From an uncultured Pseudomonadota bacterium (GTDB lineage: Bacteria; Pseudomonadota; Gammaproteobacteria; Steroidobacterales; Woeseiaceae): 64,000 nt of DNA. The position numbers and the translations under genes were made by a program. Below are positions 16,609 through 25,553 of this stretch, piece by piece; positions within the stretch are counted from its first letter, which is position 1, and the number at the start of each line of letters is the position of its first letter. Location of the stretch: NCBI GenBank assembly GCA_913055625.1, contig CAJXJW010000001.1, positions 372,001 to 436,000 of the forward strand, read 5' to 3'. Below the pieces are notes generated by a model. That model was not told where the DNA came from. It made no database searches and was given only the letters and a program-made list of their open reading frames with translations.

Positions 16609-18384
16609 ATGTCTCTGCAGGCACTGACCTACCTGGTCGTGGGCGCCAGCTTCGCGCTCTACATCGGCATCGCGATCTGGTCGCGGGCGCGGACGACCGG
16701 CGACTTCTACGTGGCCGGCAAGCATGTCTCGCCGATCGCGAACGGCATGGCGACGGCGGCCGACTGGATGAGCGCCGCGTCATTCATCTCCATGGCGGGA
16801 CTCATCGCGCACCTGGGCTACGACGGCTCCGTCTACCTGATGGGATGGACCGGCGGCTACGTGCTGCTGGCGCTGCTGCTAGCGCCGTACCTCCGGAAGT
16901 TCGGCCGTTTCACGGTGCCGGAGTTCATCGGCGACCGGTACTACTCCCGGGCGGCCCGTATCGTGGCCGTGATCTGCCTGATCGTCATCTCGTTCACCTA
17001 CGTCGCCGGGCAGATGCGCGGCGTGGGGATCGTGTTCTCGAAGTTCCTCGAAGTGGACGTTACCCTGGGCCTGATCATCGGCATGGGCGTCGTCTTTACC
17101 TACGCGGTACTCGGCGGCATGAAGGGCATCACGTATACCCAGGTTGCCCAGTACTGCGTGCTGATTTTCGCCTACACGGTCCCTGCAATCTTCATCGCGA
17201 TCCAGGTGACCGGCAACCCGGTGCCGCAGATCGCGTTCGGCGCCGACGTCGCCGGGTCCGGGATGGCGCTGCTCGACAAGCTGGACGACGTCGTGACGTC
17301 GCTGGGTTTCAACCAGTACACCGCCGGTACCAAGAGCACGATCGACGTGTTCTGCATCACGATGGCGCTGATGGTCGGCACCGCGGGCCTGCCGCACGTC
17401 ATCGTGCGTTTCTTCACGGTGCCGCGCGTCCGCGACGCGCGCATTTCCGCCGGCTACGCGCTGCTGTTCATCGCGATCCTCTACACGACCGCGCCGGCCG
17501 TGGGCGCAATGGCGCGCCTGAACCTGATCGAGACGGTCCAGACCGGGCCGGTCGGCGCGGTGGACGGCAACCTCGAGTACGCCGAACGCCCCGACTGGAT
17601 GCGCACCTGGCAGGCCACCGGGCTACTGGCGTTCGAGGACCTGAACGGTGACGGCCGCATCCAGTATTACAACGAGGCGAATCCGGCGTTTGCCGACGAA
17701 GCCAAGGCCTATGGCTGGCAGGGCAACGAACTGGTCGTCGACCGCGACATCATGGTGCTGGCGAACCCGGAGATCGCCGGGTTGCCGAACTGGGTCATTG
17801 CGCTGGTCGCTGCCGGCGGCATCGCGGCGGCGTTGTCGACCGCCGCGGGTCTGTTGCTCGTGATCTCCGCCGCGGTCTCGCACGACCTGATCAAGGGCGT
17901 GATCCATCCCGGTATCAGCGAACGCGGTGAACTGCTGGCCGGCCGCGTGGCTGCAGCCTTCGCGATCCTCGTGGCGGGCTACCTCGGGTTCGATCCGCCG
18001 GGCTGGGTGGCGCAGGTCGTCGCGTTCGCGTTCGGCCTCGCGGCCGCGTCGCTGTTCCCGGCCATCCTGCTCGGGATTTTCTTCAAGCGAGCCAACCGCG
18101 AAGGCGCCATCGCCGGCATGCTCACCGGCCTGGTCTTCACCTACGGCTACATCGAGTACTACAAGGGCCTGTTCCTGAAGTGGGCGGGAGCGCCGTGGGG
18201 CGAGAACGTGGCGTCCAACTGGCTGTTCGGCATTTCGCCGGAAGGCATCGGTGTCGTCGGCATGTGCCTGAATTTCGCCGTCGCCATTGCCGTCAGCGCG
18301 ATGACGGCGGCACCGCCGCGCAGTGTGCAGTCGCTCGTGGAGCAGATCCGGTTGCCGCGGACCTTCGACGAAGGAAGGCTGTGA
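16609..18384 (+). CDS. Sodium:solute symporter, VC_2705 subfamily (ActP-like)
   Basis: 591 residues, about 13 transmembrane segments. SSS-family features include TTGDFYVAGKHVSPIANGMATAADW-type start (residues 29-50), the sodium-site region around SAASFISMAGL, FGRFTVPEFIGDRYYS and GGMKGITYTQVAQY. A long non-membrane insertion at about residues 300-380, typical of this subfamily, carries a DLNGDGRIQYYNE segment that looks like an EF-hand-type calcium loop. Related carriers move acetate and other short monocarboxylates with sodium. It overlaps the peptidase gene downstream by one base. Confidence 0.92.
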   Translation: MSLQALTYLVVGASFALYIGIAIWSRARTTGDFYVAGKHVSPIANGMATAADWMSAASFISMAGLIAHLGYDGSVYLMGWTGGYVLLALLLAPYLRKFGRFTVPEFIGDRYYSRAARIVAVICLIVISFTYVAGQMRGVGIVFSKFLEVDVTLGLIIGMGVVFTYAVLGGMKGITYTQVAQYCVLIFAYTVPAIFIAIQVTGNPVPQIAFGADVAGSGMALLDKLDDVVTSLGFNQYTAGTKSTIDVFCITMALMVGTAGLPHVIVRFFTVPRVRDARISAGYALLFIAILYTTAPAVGAMARLNLIETVQTGPVGAVDGNLEYAERPDWMRTWQATGLLAFEDLNGDGRIQYYNEANPAFADEAKAYGWQGNELVVDRDIMVLANPEIAGLPNWVIALVAAGGIAAALSTAAGLLLVISAAVSHDLIKGVIHPGISERGELLAGRVAAAFAILVAGYLGFDPPGWVAQVVAFAFGLAAASLFPAILLGIFFKRANREGAIAGMLTGLVFTYGYIEYYKGLFLKWAGAPWGENVASNWLFGISPEGIGVVGMCLNFAVAIAVSAMTAAPPRSVQSLVEQIRLPRTFDEGRL

Positions 18385-19709
18385 TGTTGAGGACGTTGTC
18401 GCTGTGTGGCCTGCTGGTCATGAGCCCGGTTGCGTTCGGCGAGAGTGCCGATACTTCGGCGCTGGACGACACCGAACGCCGCATCGTCGAATGGGTCGAC
18501 GCCAATACCGATGCCGCCATCGACCTGCTCGAGGAAACGGTGAACATCGGCAGCGGCACGATGAATCACGACGGCGTGCGTGCCGTCGGCCGGGTCATGG
18601 CGCGCGAACTGGATGCCGTCGGCCTGGAGACGCGCTGGATCGACATGCCGGCCGAGGTCAACCGGGCAGGGCACCTGTTCGGGCGTCGGGACGGCAAGCG
18701 CGGGCCGAAGGTCCTGATGATCGGCCACCTCGACACGGTGTTCGAGGCCGACGACGCGTTCCAGTCCTTTGTCCGCGAAGGCAATATTGCGCGCGGGCCC
18801 GGCGTCGACGACATGAAGTCGGGCAACGTGATCATCGTCTACGCGCTGCGCGCGCTGAAAGCCGCGGGTGTGCTCGACGACCTGTCCGTCGTCGTGGCCT
18901 ACACCGGCGACGAGGAAAAGTCCGGCGTGCCACTCGAGATCACGCGCGGCGACCTCATCGAGGCCGGCCAGTGGGCCGACGTCGCGCTCGGCTTCGAGGC
19001 GGCGGTCACGGAAGACGGCCAGGACTGGGCGACCATCGCGCGCCGCAGCTCGTCCGGCTGGACGCTGACGGTCACGGGTCGGCAGGCACATTCGTCCGGC
19101 ATTTTCGGCGCCGACGTCGGCGCCGGTGCGATCTTCGAGGCTGCGCGGATCCTCAACGGCTTCTATGACGAGGTGCGCGGCGAGGAGTACCTGACGTTCA
19201 ATGCCGGGACGATCCAGGGCGGCACCGATGTCGAGTACGATCCGCAGCAGAATCGCGGCCGCACGTTCGGCAAGACGAACGTCGTGCCGAGGCAAGTCGT
19301 GGTGCACGGTGGCCTACGGACGATTTCGGCCGACCAGCTAGAGCGTGCGCGAGTCGCCATGCGACGCGTCGCCGCGGCGAACCTGCCGCACACGGAGGCC
19401 GTGATTACGTTCGAGGACCGCTACCCGCCGATGTCGCCGACGGAAGGCAACAGACGGCTGATGACGGTATTGTCGGACGTGAACGTCGCGCTCGGCCGCG
19501 GGCCGATGCCGGCGCTCGACCCGTCGCGCCGCGGCGCGGCCGACATCTCGTTCGTCGCCCCGTACACGGATGCGCTGGCCGGGCTCGGCGCGCTCGGCAG
19601 CGGCGGGCATACTCCGAACGAGAGTCTCCAACTGGACTCGATGCCGCTGGCCATCAAGCGGGCGGCGCTGCTGTTGTACCGACTGTCGCGGACCGCCGCC
19701 GACGACTGA
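18384..19709 (+). CDS. Secreted M20-family metallopeptidase
   Basis: 441 residues from ATG 18384. A signal peptide (LSLCGLLVMSPVAFG) is followed by a di-zinc M20 catalytic domain: GHLDTVF (metal His and the loop Asp), GPGVDDMKSGN (bridging Asp), TGDEEKSG (catalytic Glu and metal Glu). The dimerisation domain near RQAHSSGIFGADVGAGAI is present and the final metal His is in GSGGHTPNES. It resembles glutamate carboxypeptidase/ArgE-type enzymes. Periplasmic; overlaps the symporter gene by one base, which suggests that a released amino acid or acyl group is taken up by the neighbour. Confidence 0.9.
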   Translation: MLRTLSLCGLLVMSPVAFGESADTSALDDTERRIVEWVDANTDAAIDLLEETVNIGSGTMNHDGVRAVGRVMARELDAVGLETRWIDMPAEVNRAGHLFGRRDGKRGPKVLMIGHLDTVFEADDAFQSFVREGNIARGPGVDDMKSGNVIIVYALRALKAAGVLDDLSVVVAYTGDEEKSGVPLEITRGDLIEAGQWADVALGFEAAVTEDGQDWATIARRSSSGWTLTVTGRQAHSSGIFGADVGAGAIFEAARILNGFYDEVRGEEYLTFNAGTIQGGTDVEYDPQQNRGRTFGKTNVVPRQVVVHGGLRTISADQLERARVAMRRVAAANLPHTEAVITFEDRYPPMSPTEGNRRLMTVLSDVNVALGRGPMPALDPSRRGAADISFVAPYTDALAGLGALGSGGHTPNESLQLDSMPLAIKRAALLLYRLSRTAADD

Positions 19710-19714
19710 CCCGC

Positions 19715-20626
19715 ATGGCGCACGATCACGAGCACGGGCACGACGACCGGAACCTGCACCGGGTCGTTGCCGCGCTGTGCCTGACCGGCGCGTTCATGGT
19801 CGTCGAGGTCGTCGGGGGCCTGTTGTCCGGCTCGCTGGCGCTGCTCGCCGACGCGGGGCACATGCTGACCGACACGATGGCGCTGGCGCTCGCTGCCGCG
19901 GCGTTCCGGGTCAGCAAGCGCCCGCCGAACGCGCGCCTGAGTTTCGGTTACCAGCGCTTCCAGATCCTCGCCGCGTTCGTGAACGGGCTGAGCCTGCTGC
20001 TGATCGTCGGCTGGATACTGTTCGAGGCGGTCATGCGCTTCATCGAGCCGAAACCGGTCGCCGGGCCGCTGATGCTGGCCGTGGCTGCCGCCGGGCTGCT
20101 GGTCAACGTCGCTGCGTTCGTGATCCTGCATGGCGGTGACCGCGAAAACCTCAATATTCGCGGTGCCGTCCTGCACGTCGCGGGCGACCTGCTGGGCTCG
20201 GTCGCCGCGATCGTCGCTGCCCTGATCATCATCAGCACAGGCTGGCTGCCCATCGACCCGCTGCTCTCGGTCGCCGTCGCCCTGCTGATCCTTCGCAGCG
20301 CGTGGGTACTGGTGCGGCGCAGTGCGCACGTCTTGCTCGAAGGATCACCCGAGTGGCTGAACGTCGATGACATGCAGTCCCAGCTCGTCGCCGCGGTGCC
20401 GGACGTGGACGGCATCCATCACGTGCATGTCTGGGGACTGACGCCGCAGGACCTGATGCTGACGATGCACGTGCGGCTGCGGCGCGACACGCGCAACCCG
20501 ACTGCCGTCATCCGCCAGGTGAAGGCGCTGCTGGAGCGCGACTTCGGGATCGGGCATTCGACCATCGAGACCGAGGTCGACGAATGCGCGGATCACGCAT
20601 CGGCCGTCAGCGATCGTCCGGCGTGA
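19715..20626 (+). CDS. Cation diffusion facilitator (zinc/cobalt exporter)
   Basis: 303 residues, six membrane helices. A His-rich N-terminus (MAHDHEHGHDD) is followed by the CDF metal site: ADAGHMLTD in helix 2 and HVAGD in helix 5, the HxxxD pair typical of Zn/Cd/Co exporters (ZitB/CzcD). The C-terminal cytoplasmic metal-binding domain is visible (IHHVHVWGLTPQDLMLTMHV). It follows the peptidase with 5 bp between and converges on hpt, overlapping its 3' end by 20 bp. Confidence 0.93.
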   Translation: MAHDHEHGHDDRNLHRVVAALCLTGAFMVVEVVGGLLSGSLALLADAGHMLTDTMALALAAAAFRVSKRPPNARLSFGYQRFQILAAFVNGLSLLLIVGWILFEAVMRFIEPKPVAGPLMLAVAAAGLLVNVAAFVILHGGDRENLNIRGAVLHVAGDLLGSVAAIVAALIIISTGWLPIDPLLSVAVALLILRSAWVLVRRSAHVLLEGSPEWLNVDDMQSQLVAAVPDVDGIHHVHVWGLTPQDLMLTMHVRLRRDTRNPTAVIRQVKALLERDFGIGHSTIETEVDECADHASAVSDRPA

Positions 20627-21137
20627 CAATGCCGATGTACGGCAGCGTGCGGTCCCGTTCCGCGTAGTCCAGGCCGTAACCCACGACCCATTCGTCCGCG
20701 ATACCGAATCCGACGTAGTCGATGTCGACGTCGACCTCGGCGCTCTCGGCCTTGTGCAGCAGCGCGCACGTGCGGATCGACGCCGGCCGGTGCGCCTCGA
20801 GCACGCCGATCAGGTACTTGAGCGTGTGCCCGGTATCGACGATGTCCTCGACGATGAGCACGTGGCGCCCTTCGATGTTGCCGCGAACGTCCATGACGAG
20901 GCGCACGGCGCCGGTGGATTTGCTGCCGCGGCCATAGCTCGATACGGCGATGAACTCGATCGTGCGCGGGATGCTCATGCGGCGCGCGAGGTCCGCGAGG
21001 AAGATGAAGGAGCCCTTGAGGACGCCGATCATCACCAGGTTGCCCTTGTCTGCATAATCTGCCGAGAGCTGCGCGCCGAGTTCGGCCACGCGGTCCCTTA
21101 TGGCCTCTTCGCTGATCAGTACCGGTGGTAGTGACAC
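20607..21137 (-). CDS. hpt: Hypoxanthine phosphoribosyltransferase
   Basis: 176 residues. Purine salvage enzyme converting hypoxanthine or guanine plus PRPP to IMP or GMP. The PRPP-binding motif VLIVEDIVDTGHTL, the N-terminal GVLKGSFIFLADL loop and the C-terminal DEWVVGYGLDYAE purine-binding region are all in place. Length is normal for bacterial enzymes. Its end overlaps the convergent CDF gene, and a deoxynucleoside kinase diverges from it 60 bp upstream, so purine/nucleoside salvage genes are grouped here. Confidence 0.95.
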   Translation of the reverse strand: MSLPPVLISEEAIRDRVAELGAQLSADYADKGNLVMIGVLKGSFIFLADLARRMSIPRTIEFIAVSSYGRGSKSTGAVRLVMDVRGNIEGRHVLIVEDIVDTGHTLKYLIGVLEAHRPASIRTCALLHKAESAEVDVDIDYVGFGIADEWVVGYGLDYAERDRTLPYIGIVTPDDR

Positions 21138-21197
21138 GTCGATGACTCCTCCTGGTGCGCTGTGCGGGCCGACAGGGTATCCGGTATCTTAGCGCGC

Positions 21198-21830
21198 ATG
21201 AAGCGATCCATCGCCATCGCCGGCAACATGGGGTCCGGCAAGTCCACGCTGGTCGAGTTTCTCGCCCGCCAGTACGGGGTCATGCCGTTTTATGAGCCGA
21301 ACGACGAGAATCCGTACCTCGCGGATTTCTACCGGGACATGCGGCGCTTCGCTTTTCAATCGCAGGTCTACTTTCTCAGCAACAAGTTCAGGCTGCACCA
21401 GGAGCTCGATCGCCAGCCGGGCGTCGTGGCGCTCGACCGCACGATCTTCGAGGACGCCGAAGTGTTCGCGACGGCGCTGCACCAGATGCGCAAAATCTCG
21501 AAGCGTGACTGGGAGACATACCAGGGCCTGTACCAGGCGATCCTGGACGCGATCCGGCCGCCGGACCTGATGATCTACCTGCGCTGCTCCATGCGAACGC
21601 TCCGGCAGCGCATTCGGCTGCGCGGGCGGCGCATGGAGCAGAACGTGCCGCTCGCCTACCTGAAACGGCTCGACCGGCTGTACGAGGACTGGATCGGCCG
21701 CTACACGATGAGCGAACTGCTGGTGCTGGAGACCGACGACCTCGACTACGTGCACGACCTGGTGCACCGGCTGGATGTCATGCAGCGGATCGAAGCCGTG
21801 TTGCCCGGCGGGCTGGCGGCCGGGCCATGA
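21198..21830 (+). CDS. Deoxynucleoside kinase
   Basis: 210 residues from ATG 21198. P-loop AGNMGSGKST, the FYEPNDENPYLADFY segment, DRTIFEDAEVF (the DRS-like motif) and a LID with RQRIRLRGRRMEQN identify the deoxyadenosine/deoxyguanosine/deoxycytidine kinase family. It phosphorylates a deoxynucleoside to the monophosphate. Such genes are unusual in gammaproteobacteria other than environmental lineages, which normally use tdk only. The base preference cannot be decided from the sequence. Confidence 0.88.
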   Translation: MKRSIAIAGNMGSGKSTLVEFLARQYGVMPFYEPNDENPYLADFYRDMRRFAFQSQVYFLSNKFRLHQELDRQPGVVALDRTIFEDAEVFATALHQMRKISKRDWETYQGLYQAILDAIRPPDLMIYLRCSMRTLRQRIRLRGRRMEQNVPLAYLKRLDRLYEDWIGRYTMSELLVLETDDLDYVHDLVHRLDVMQRIEAVLPGGLAAGP

Positions 21831-21859
21831 CGGCGCGGCATATTCCGGTTGCGCTCCGT

Positions 21860-21878
21860 AATGCGAATCATTATCATT
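21860..21878 (+). promoter_or_regulatory. Fur box upstream of feoA
   Basis: AATGCGAATCATTATCATT matches the Fur consensus: on the opposite strand the NAT triads AAT-GAT-AAT then ATT-CGC-ATT follow the 6-1-6 pattern with five of six triads intact. It ends six bases before the feoA ATG, so Fur-Fe(II) would block the feoAB promoter or ribosome entry. Confidence 0.75.
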
Positions 21879-21884
21879 TTGTGC

Positions 21885-22136
21885 ATGAGCACAAATGGCA
21901 CCACCCTCGAGGGGCTCGGGCACGGCCAGCGCGGCGTCATTCGCGCCGTCGACGCCCAGTGCCCGCAGGTGCAGCGCCTGATGACCCTGGGCCTCGTCGA
22001 AGGCGCAGAGGTGGTCGTTGCGGGCTCCGCCATCGGCGGTGACCCGCTGGAGCTGCGCCTGTTCGGCCGCGGCATATCGCTGCGCCGGGAGCAGGCGCGC
22101 CATTTTTCCGTGACGCCAGTCGGAAGCGGTGACTAG
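21885..22136 (+). CDS. feoA: Ferrous iron transport protein FeoA
   Basis: 83 residues from ATG 21885. SH3-like FeoA fold: TLEGLGHGQRGVIRAVD, RLMTLGLVEGAEV and PLELRLFGRGISLRREQA. It is a small cytoplasmic partner of FeoB, needed for Fe(II) uptake. Starts inside the first in-frame ATG would lie in the Fur box, so the later ATG is preferred. The last codons overlap the GTG of feoB by eight bases. Confidence 0.92.
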   Translation: MSTNGTTLEGLGHGQRGVIRAVDAQCPQVQRLMTLGLVEGAEVVVAGSAIGGDPLELRLFGRGISLRREQARHFSVTPVGSGD

Positions 22137-24312
22137 GCCGCGGGAAATACGGGTACCGGTAAACCAGCTCGCGAACCGCCGACGACCCGACGTCAGCGTC
22201 GCCGTGGTCGGCAACCCGAACTCCGGAAAAAGCACGCTCTTCAACCGACTGACCGGCTTGCGCCAGCGCGTCGGCAATTACCCCGGCGTCACCGTTGAAC
22301 GGCACGTCGGCGTCCTCGACGTCGACGGCCGGCGGATCGAACTCGTCGACCTGCCGGGCACGCACGCGCTGAGTGCGCACTCCGCCGAAGAACTGATCGC
22401 GATCGACGTGATCCTCGGGCGCATGCCCGGCACCGCAGCGCCGGACGGTATCGTCGCTGTGCTCGACGCGACGAACCTGTATCAGGGCCTGTACCTCGTG
22501 CAGCAGCTGCTCGAGTTGTCGGTCCCGCTGGTCGTAGCGCTCACGATGACGGACGCCGCGGCAACGGCGGGCATCACGATCGACATTGACCGGTTGTCCG
22601 CGCGCCTGGGCGGCGTGCCCGTCGTGCCGGTCGTCGCGACGACCGGCCGCGGTATCGATACCCTGCGCATCGCGATTGCGGCGATCGACAAGTCCGAGCC
22701 GCCGCTCATCGAGCCGGCCTGGCCGGCGTTGCGTGACGCGGCCACCAGACTCCTGGACGGCACGGCGGAGCCGGCGCAGCGCGTCGCAGTGGAGCGGCTG
22801 CTGATCGACGGCCCGAACGCCTCGAACCAGGCGCTGCTCGACGGCCTCGGCGCGGACGCGACGACGCGGCTGCGCCGTGCACAGGACGAGCTGTTCGGCC
22901 TCGATCCGCCGCTGGCCGCCGAAGCCCGCGCACGCTATGCGTGGGTTCGTGCCGTGCTTGCGGACGTGCAGGCGCACGGCGCCCGGCTGGCGGGATGGCG
23001 CACGCGCGTGACCGACTTCGTCAACCGGCCGCTCCCCGGCACGCTCGGCCTGTTCCTGGTCATGGCGATCGTGTTCCAGGCGGTATTCGCCTGGGCGACG
23101 CCGATGATGGACCTGATCGACGACTCCGCAGCGGCGCTCGGCGGCCGCGCCATCGGGTTGCTCGGTGACAATGCGTTCGGCAGCCTGGTCGCGGATGGCG
23201 TCATCGCCGGCGTCGGCAGCGTCATCGTTTTTCTCCCGCAGATCCTGATCCTGTTCCTGTTCATCATCCTGCTCGAGGACTCCGGATACCTCGCGCGGGC
23301 GGCCTACCTGATGGATCGCGCGATGCGCTCCGTCGGGCTGTCGGGCCAGTCGATCATCCCGATGATCTCGAGCTTTGCATGCGCTGTTCCGGGCATCATG
23401 GCGACGCGCGTCATCCCGAACCGGCGGGACCGTATCGCGACGATCCTCGCCGCGCCGTTCATGACCTGCTCGGCACGCCTGCCGGTGTACGCGCTGCTGA
23501 TTGCCGCCTTCGTGCCGGACGAGAGTGTCGGCCTGCTCAACCTGCAGGGCCTCGTGCTCTTCGGCCTGTATCTCTTCGGCATCGTGATGGGCGTCATCAC
23601 GGCATTCGTCATGCGCCAGACTGCGCTGCGCGGGCCGAAGCCACCGTTCGCGCTGATGCTGCCGGAGTTCCGCACGCCGAACCTGCGGACCGTGATGATC
23701 CAGCTGCTCGGCCGCGTGCGCGTGTTCCTGCGACGGGCCGGCACGGTGATCTTCGTCGTCGCCGTCGTGATCTGGGCGCTTGCCTATTTTCCCCGTTCGG
23801 CGTTGGTCGCCGCCGAACGCGATACGGCGATGGCGGAGGCCGCGATGATGTTCGCGGGCGAAGAACTCGCGGCGGCCGAAGCCGATATCGACAACCGCGC
23901 GGCAGCCCGGCAACTGGAGCAAAGCTTCCTTGGTCGCGCCGGGAAGGCCGTGGAGCCGGTCTTCCGGCCGCTCGGATGGGACTGGCGCGTGTCGTCCGCC
24001 GTCATTGCCGGGTTCCCGGCGCGCGAAGTCGTGATCGCCGTGCTCGGCACGGTGTACGCGGTGGGGGACGAAGCCGATGAGTCCACGCTGACGGAGCGAC
24101 TGCGCAACAGTCGCCATGCCGACGGCTCGCCGGTGTTCACGTTGCCGATGGTCATCGGCCTCTTGATCTTCTACGCGTGCTGCCTGCAGTGCGCCGCGAC
24201 GCTGGCCGTCATTCGCCGCGAGACGAATACGTGGCGCTGGCCGGTGTTTGCGTGGACCTACATGACCGTGATCGGCTACACGGGCGCGTTACTCGCGAAC
24301 CAGCTGCTCTAG
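22129..24312 (+). CDS. feoB: Ferrous iron transporter FeoB
   Basis: 727 residues from GTG 22129. N-terminal G domain: G1 GNPNSGKST, switch NYPGVTVER, G3 DLPGTHAL, and a C-terminal membrane part with two Gate motifs around ISSFACAVPGIMATR and a second near GFPAREVVIAVLG. It imports Fe(II) across the inner membrane. The guanine-specificity G4 motif, normally NxxD, reads TMTD (ALTMTDAAA), which is odd. An FeoC homologue is not visible downstream. Confidence 0.96.
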   Translation: MTRPREIRVPVNQLANRRRPDVSVAVVGNPNSGKSTLFNRLTGLRQRVGNYPGVTVERHVGVLDVDGRRIELVDLPGTHALSAHSAEELIAIDVILGRMPGTAAPDGIVAVLDATNLYQGLYLVQQLLELSVPLVVALTMTDAAATAGITIDIDRLSARLGGVPVVPVVATTGRGIDTLRIAIAAIDKSEPPLIEPAWPALRDAATRLLDGTAEPAQRVAVERLLIDGPNASNQALLDGLGADATTRLRRAQDELFGLDPPLAAEARARYAWVRAVLADVQAHGARLAGWRTRVTDFVNRPLPGTLGLFLVMAIVFQAVFAWATPMMDLIDDSAAALGGRAIGLLGDNAFGSLVADGVIAGVGSVIVFLPQILILFLFIILLEDSGYLARAAYLMDRAMRSVGLSGQSIIPMISSFACAVPGIMATRVIPNRRDRIATILAAPFMTCSARLPVYALLIAAFVPDESVGLLNLQGLVLFGLYLFGIVMGVITAFVMRQTALRGPKPPFALMLPEFRTPNLRTVMIQLLGRVRVFLRRAGTVIFVVAVVIWALAYFPRSALVAAERDTAMAEAAMMFAGEELAAAEADIDNRAAARQLEQSFLGRAGKAVEPVFRPLGWDWRVSSAVIAGFPAREVVIAVLGTVYAVGDEADESTLTERLRNSRHADGSPVFTLPMVIGLLIFYACCLQCAATLAVIRRETNTWRWPVFAWTYMTVIGYTGALLANQLL

Positions 24313-24328
24313 CGGCTCCCGGGCGGCA

Positions 24329-25495
24329 CTACGACCACAGCGTCGACAAGCGCTCGGCGGCGGCGCGCAACAGGTCGTCGTCCTTCGCGAAGCAAAAGCG
24401 AAGCCGGCGCCCGGTGAAGGGCTGCTCGCAGAACACCGACAGCGGAATCGACGCGACGCCGGGGTCGCGCGTCCAGCGCAGCGCAACTTCATCGTCACTT
24501 TCGTCATCGAGGGCCGAGTAGTCGACGACCTGGAAGAACGTGCTGCGCGCCGGCACGAATCGGAACGGGGAATCGGCCAGGAGACCGCAGAACAGGTCGC
24601 GCTTCGCCGCGTAGAATGCCGGCAACGACGCCGCAAACCCGGGCTCTTCCCGCAGGAAGTCCGCCAGGGCGTGCTGGATCGGCGTGTTCACGGTGAAAAC
24701 GGAGAACTGGTGCACCTTGCGCAACTCCGCCGTGAGCGCCGGCGGCGCCATGCAGTAGCCGATCTTCCAGCCGGTGGCGTGAAACGTCTTGCCGAACGAC
24801 GACACGACACAGGCGCGCTCCCACAGCGCGTCGTGCCGCAGGACGCTGCGATGCGTGTGCCCGTCGTAGACGAGGTGCTCGTAGACCTCGTCCGCAAGTA
24901 CCCAGGCATCCGAGTTCGAAAGGCAGTCTGCGAACACCTCGAGATCGTCGTCGTTGAAGACGATGCCGGTCGGGTTGTGCGGGAAATTGCACACGACGAG
25001 CCGGGTCTTCGGCGTCACCGCGGCGCGCACACGATCCCAGTCAACGGCGAACTCGCCGTTGTTCCCGAGGCGGAGCGGTACGCGGCGCACGTGCCCACCG
25101 GCGAGCGTCACCGCCGGGGCATACAGGTCGTACGCGGGGTCGAACAGGATCACCTCGTCGCCCGTCCGTACGAGGGCAAGGATCGTGCTGAAGAGCCCCT
25201 CGGTGGCGCCCGACGTGACCGTGATCTCGCGCTCTGCGTCCAGGCGGCGGCCCTGCAGGCGTTCGGTCTTCGCGGCGATCGCTTCGCACAACGCCGGCAC
25301 GCCCGGCATGGGCGCGTACTGGTTGTCGCCATGCTCGACGTAACGGGCGATGCGAGCGAGCAGTGATGCCGGCGGCTGGAACGACGGGAATCCCTGCGAC
25401 AGGTTGATTGCGCCTTGCTCGGCAGCGAGCCGGCTCATCACCGTGAAGATGGTGGTGCCGACGTCGGGCAGCTTGCTGTCGGGTGCGCGGCGCAT
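24329..25495 (-). CDS. ybdL: Methionine aminotransferase-like PLP enzyme
   Basis: 388 residues from ATG 25495. Fold-type I aminotransferase: INLSQGFPSFQPP, NQYAPMPGVPALCEA, NFPHNPTGIVF, ADEVYEHLVYDG and the PLP lysine in SSFGKTFHATGWKIGY. The whole arrangement matches the YbdL/kynurenine aminotransferase subgroup, which prefers methionine, histidine or phenylalanine. It converges on feoB with 16 bp between them. A role in methionine salvage is likely but no salvage genes are adjacent. Confidence 0.9.
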   Translation of the reverse strand: MRRAPDSKLPDVGTTIFTVMSRLAAEQGAINLSQGFPSFQPPASLLARIARYVEHGDNQYAPMPGVPALCEAIAAKTERLQGRRLDAEREITVTSGATEGLFSTILALVRTGDEVILFDPAYDLYAPAVTLAGGHVRRVPLRLGNNGEFAVDWDRVRAAVTPKTRLVVCNFPHNPTGIVFNDDDLEVFADCLSNSDAWVLADEVYEHLVYDGHTHRSVLRHDALWERACVVSSFGKTFHATGWKIGYCMAPPALTAELRKVHQFSVFTVNTPIQHALADFLREEPGFAASLPAFYAAKRDLFCGLLADSPFRFVPARSTFFQVVDYSALDDESDDEVALRWTRDPGVASIPLSVFCEQPFTGRRLRFCFAKDDDLLRAAAERLSTLWS

Positions 25496-25553
25496 GGGGC
25501 TGCGACAATGACACCCGCCCGAACGAGCTGTCAATCGCAGCGGATCTGCGGAA

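Noticed and set aside
21937..24117. 726-codon minus-strand frame over feoB
   Set aside because: Antisense of feoB, His/Arg/Gln-rich with no domain.
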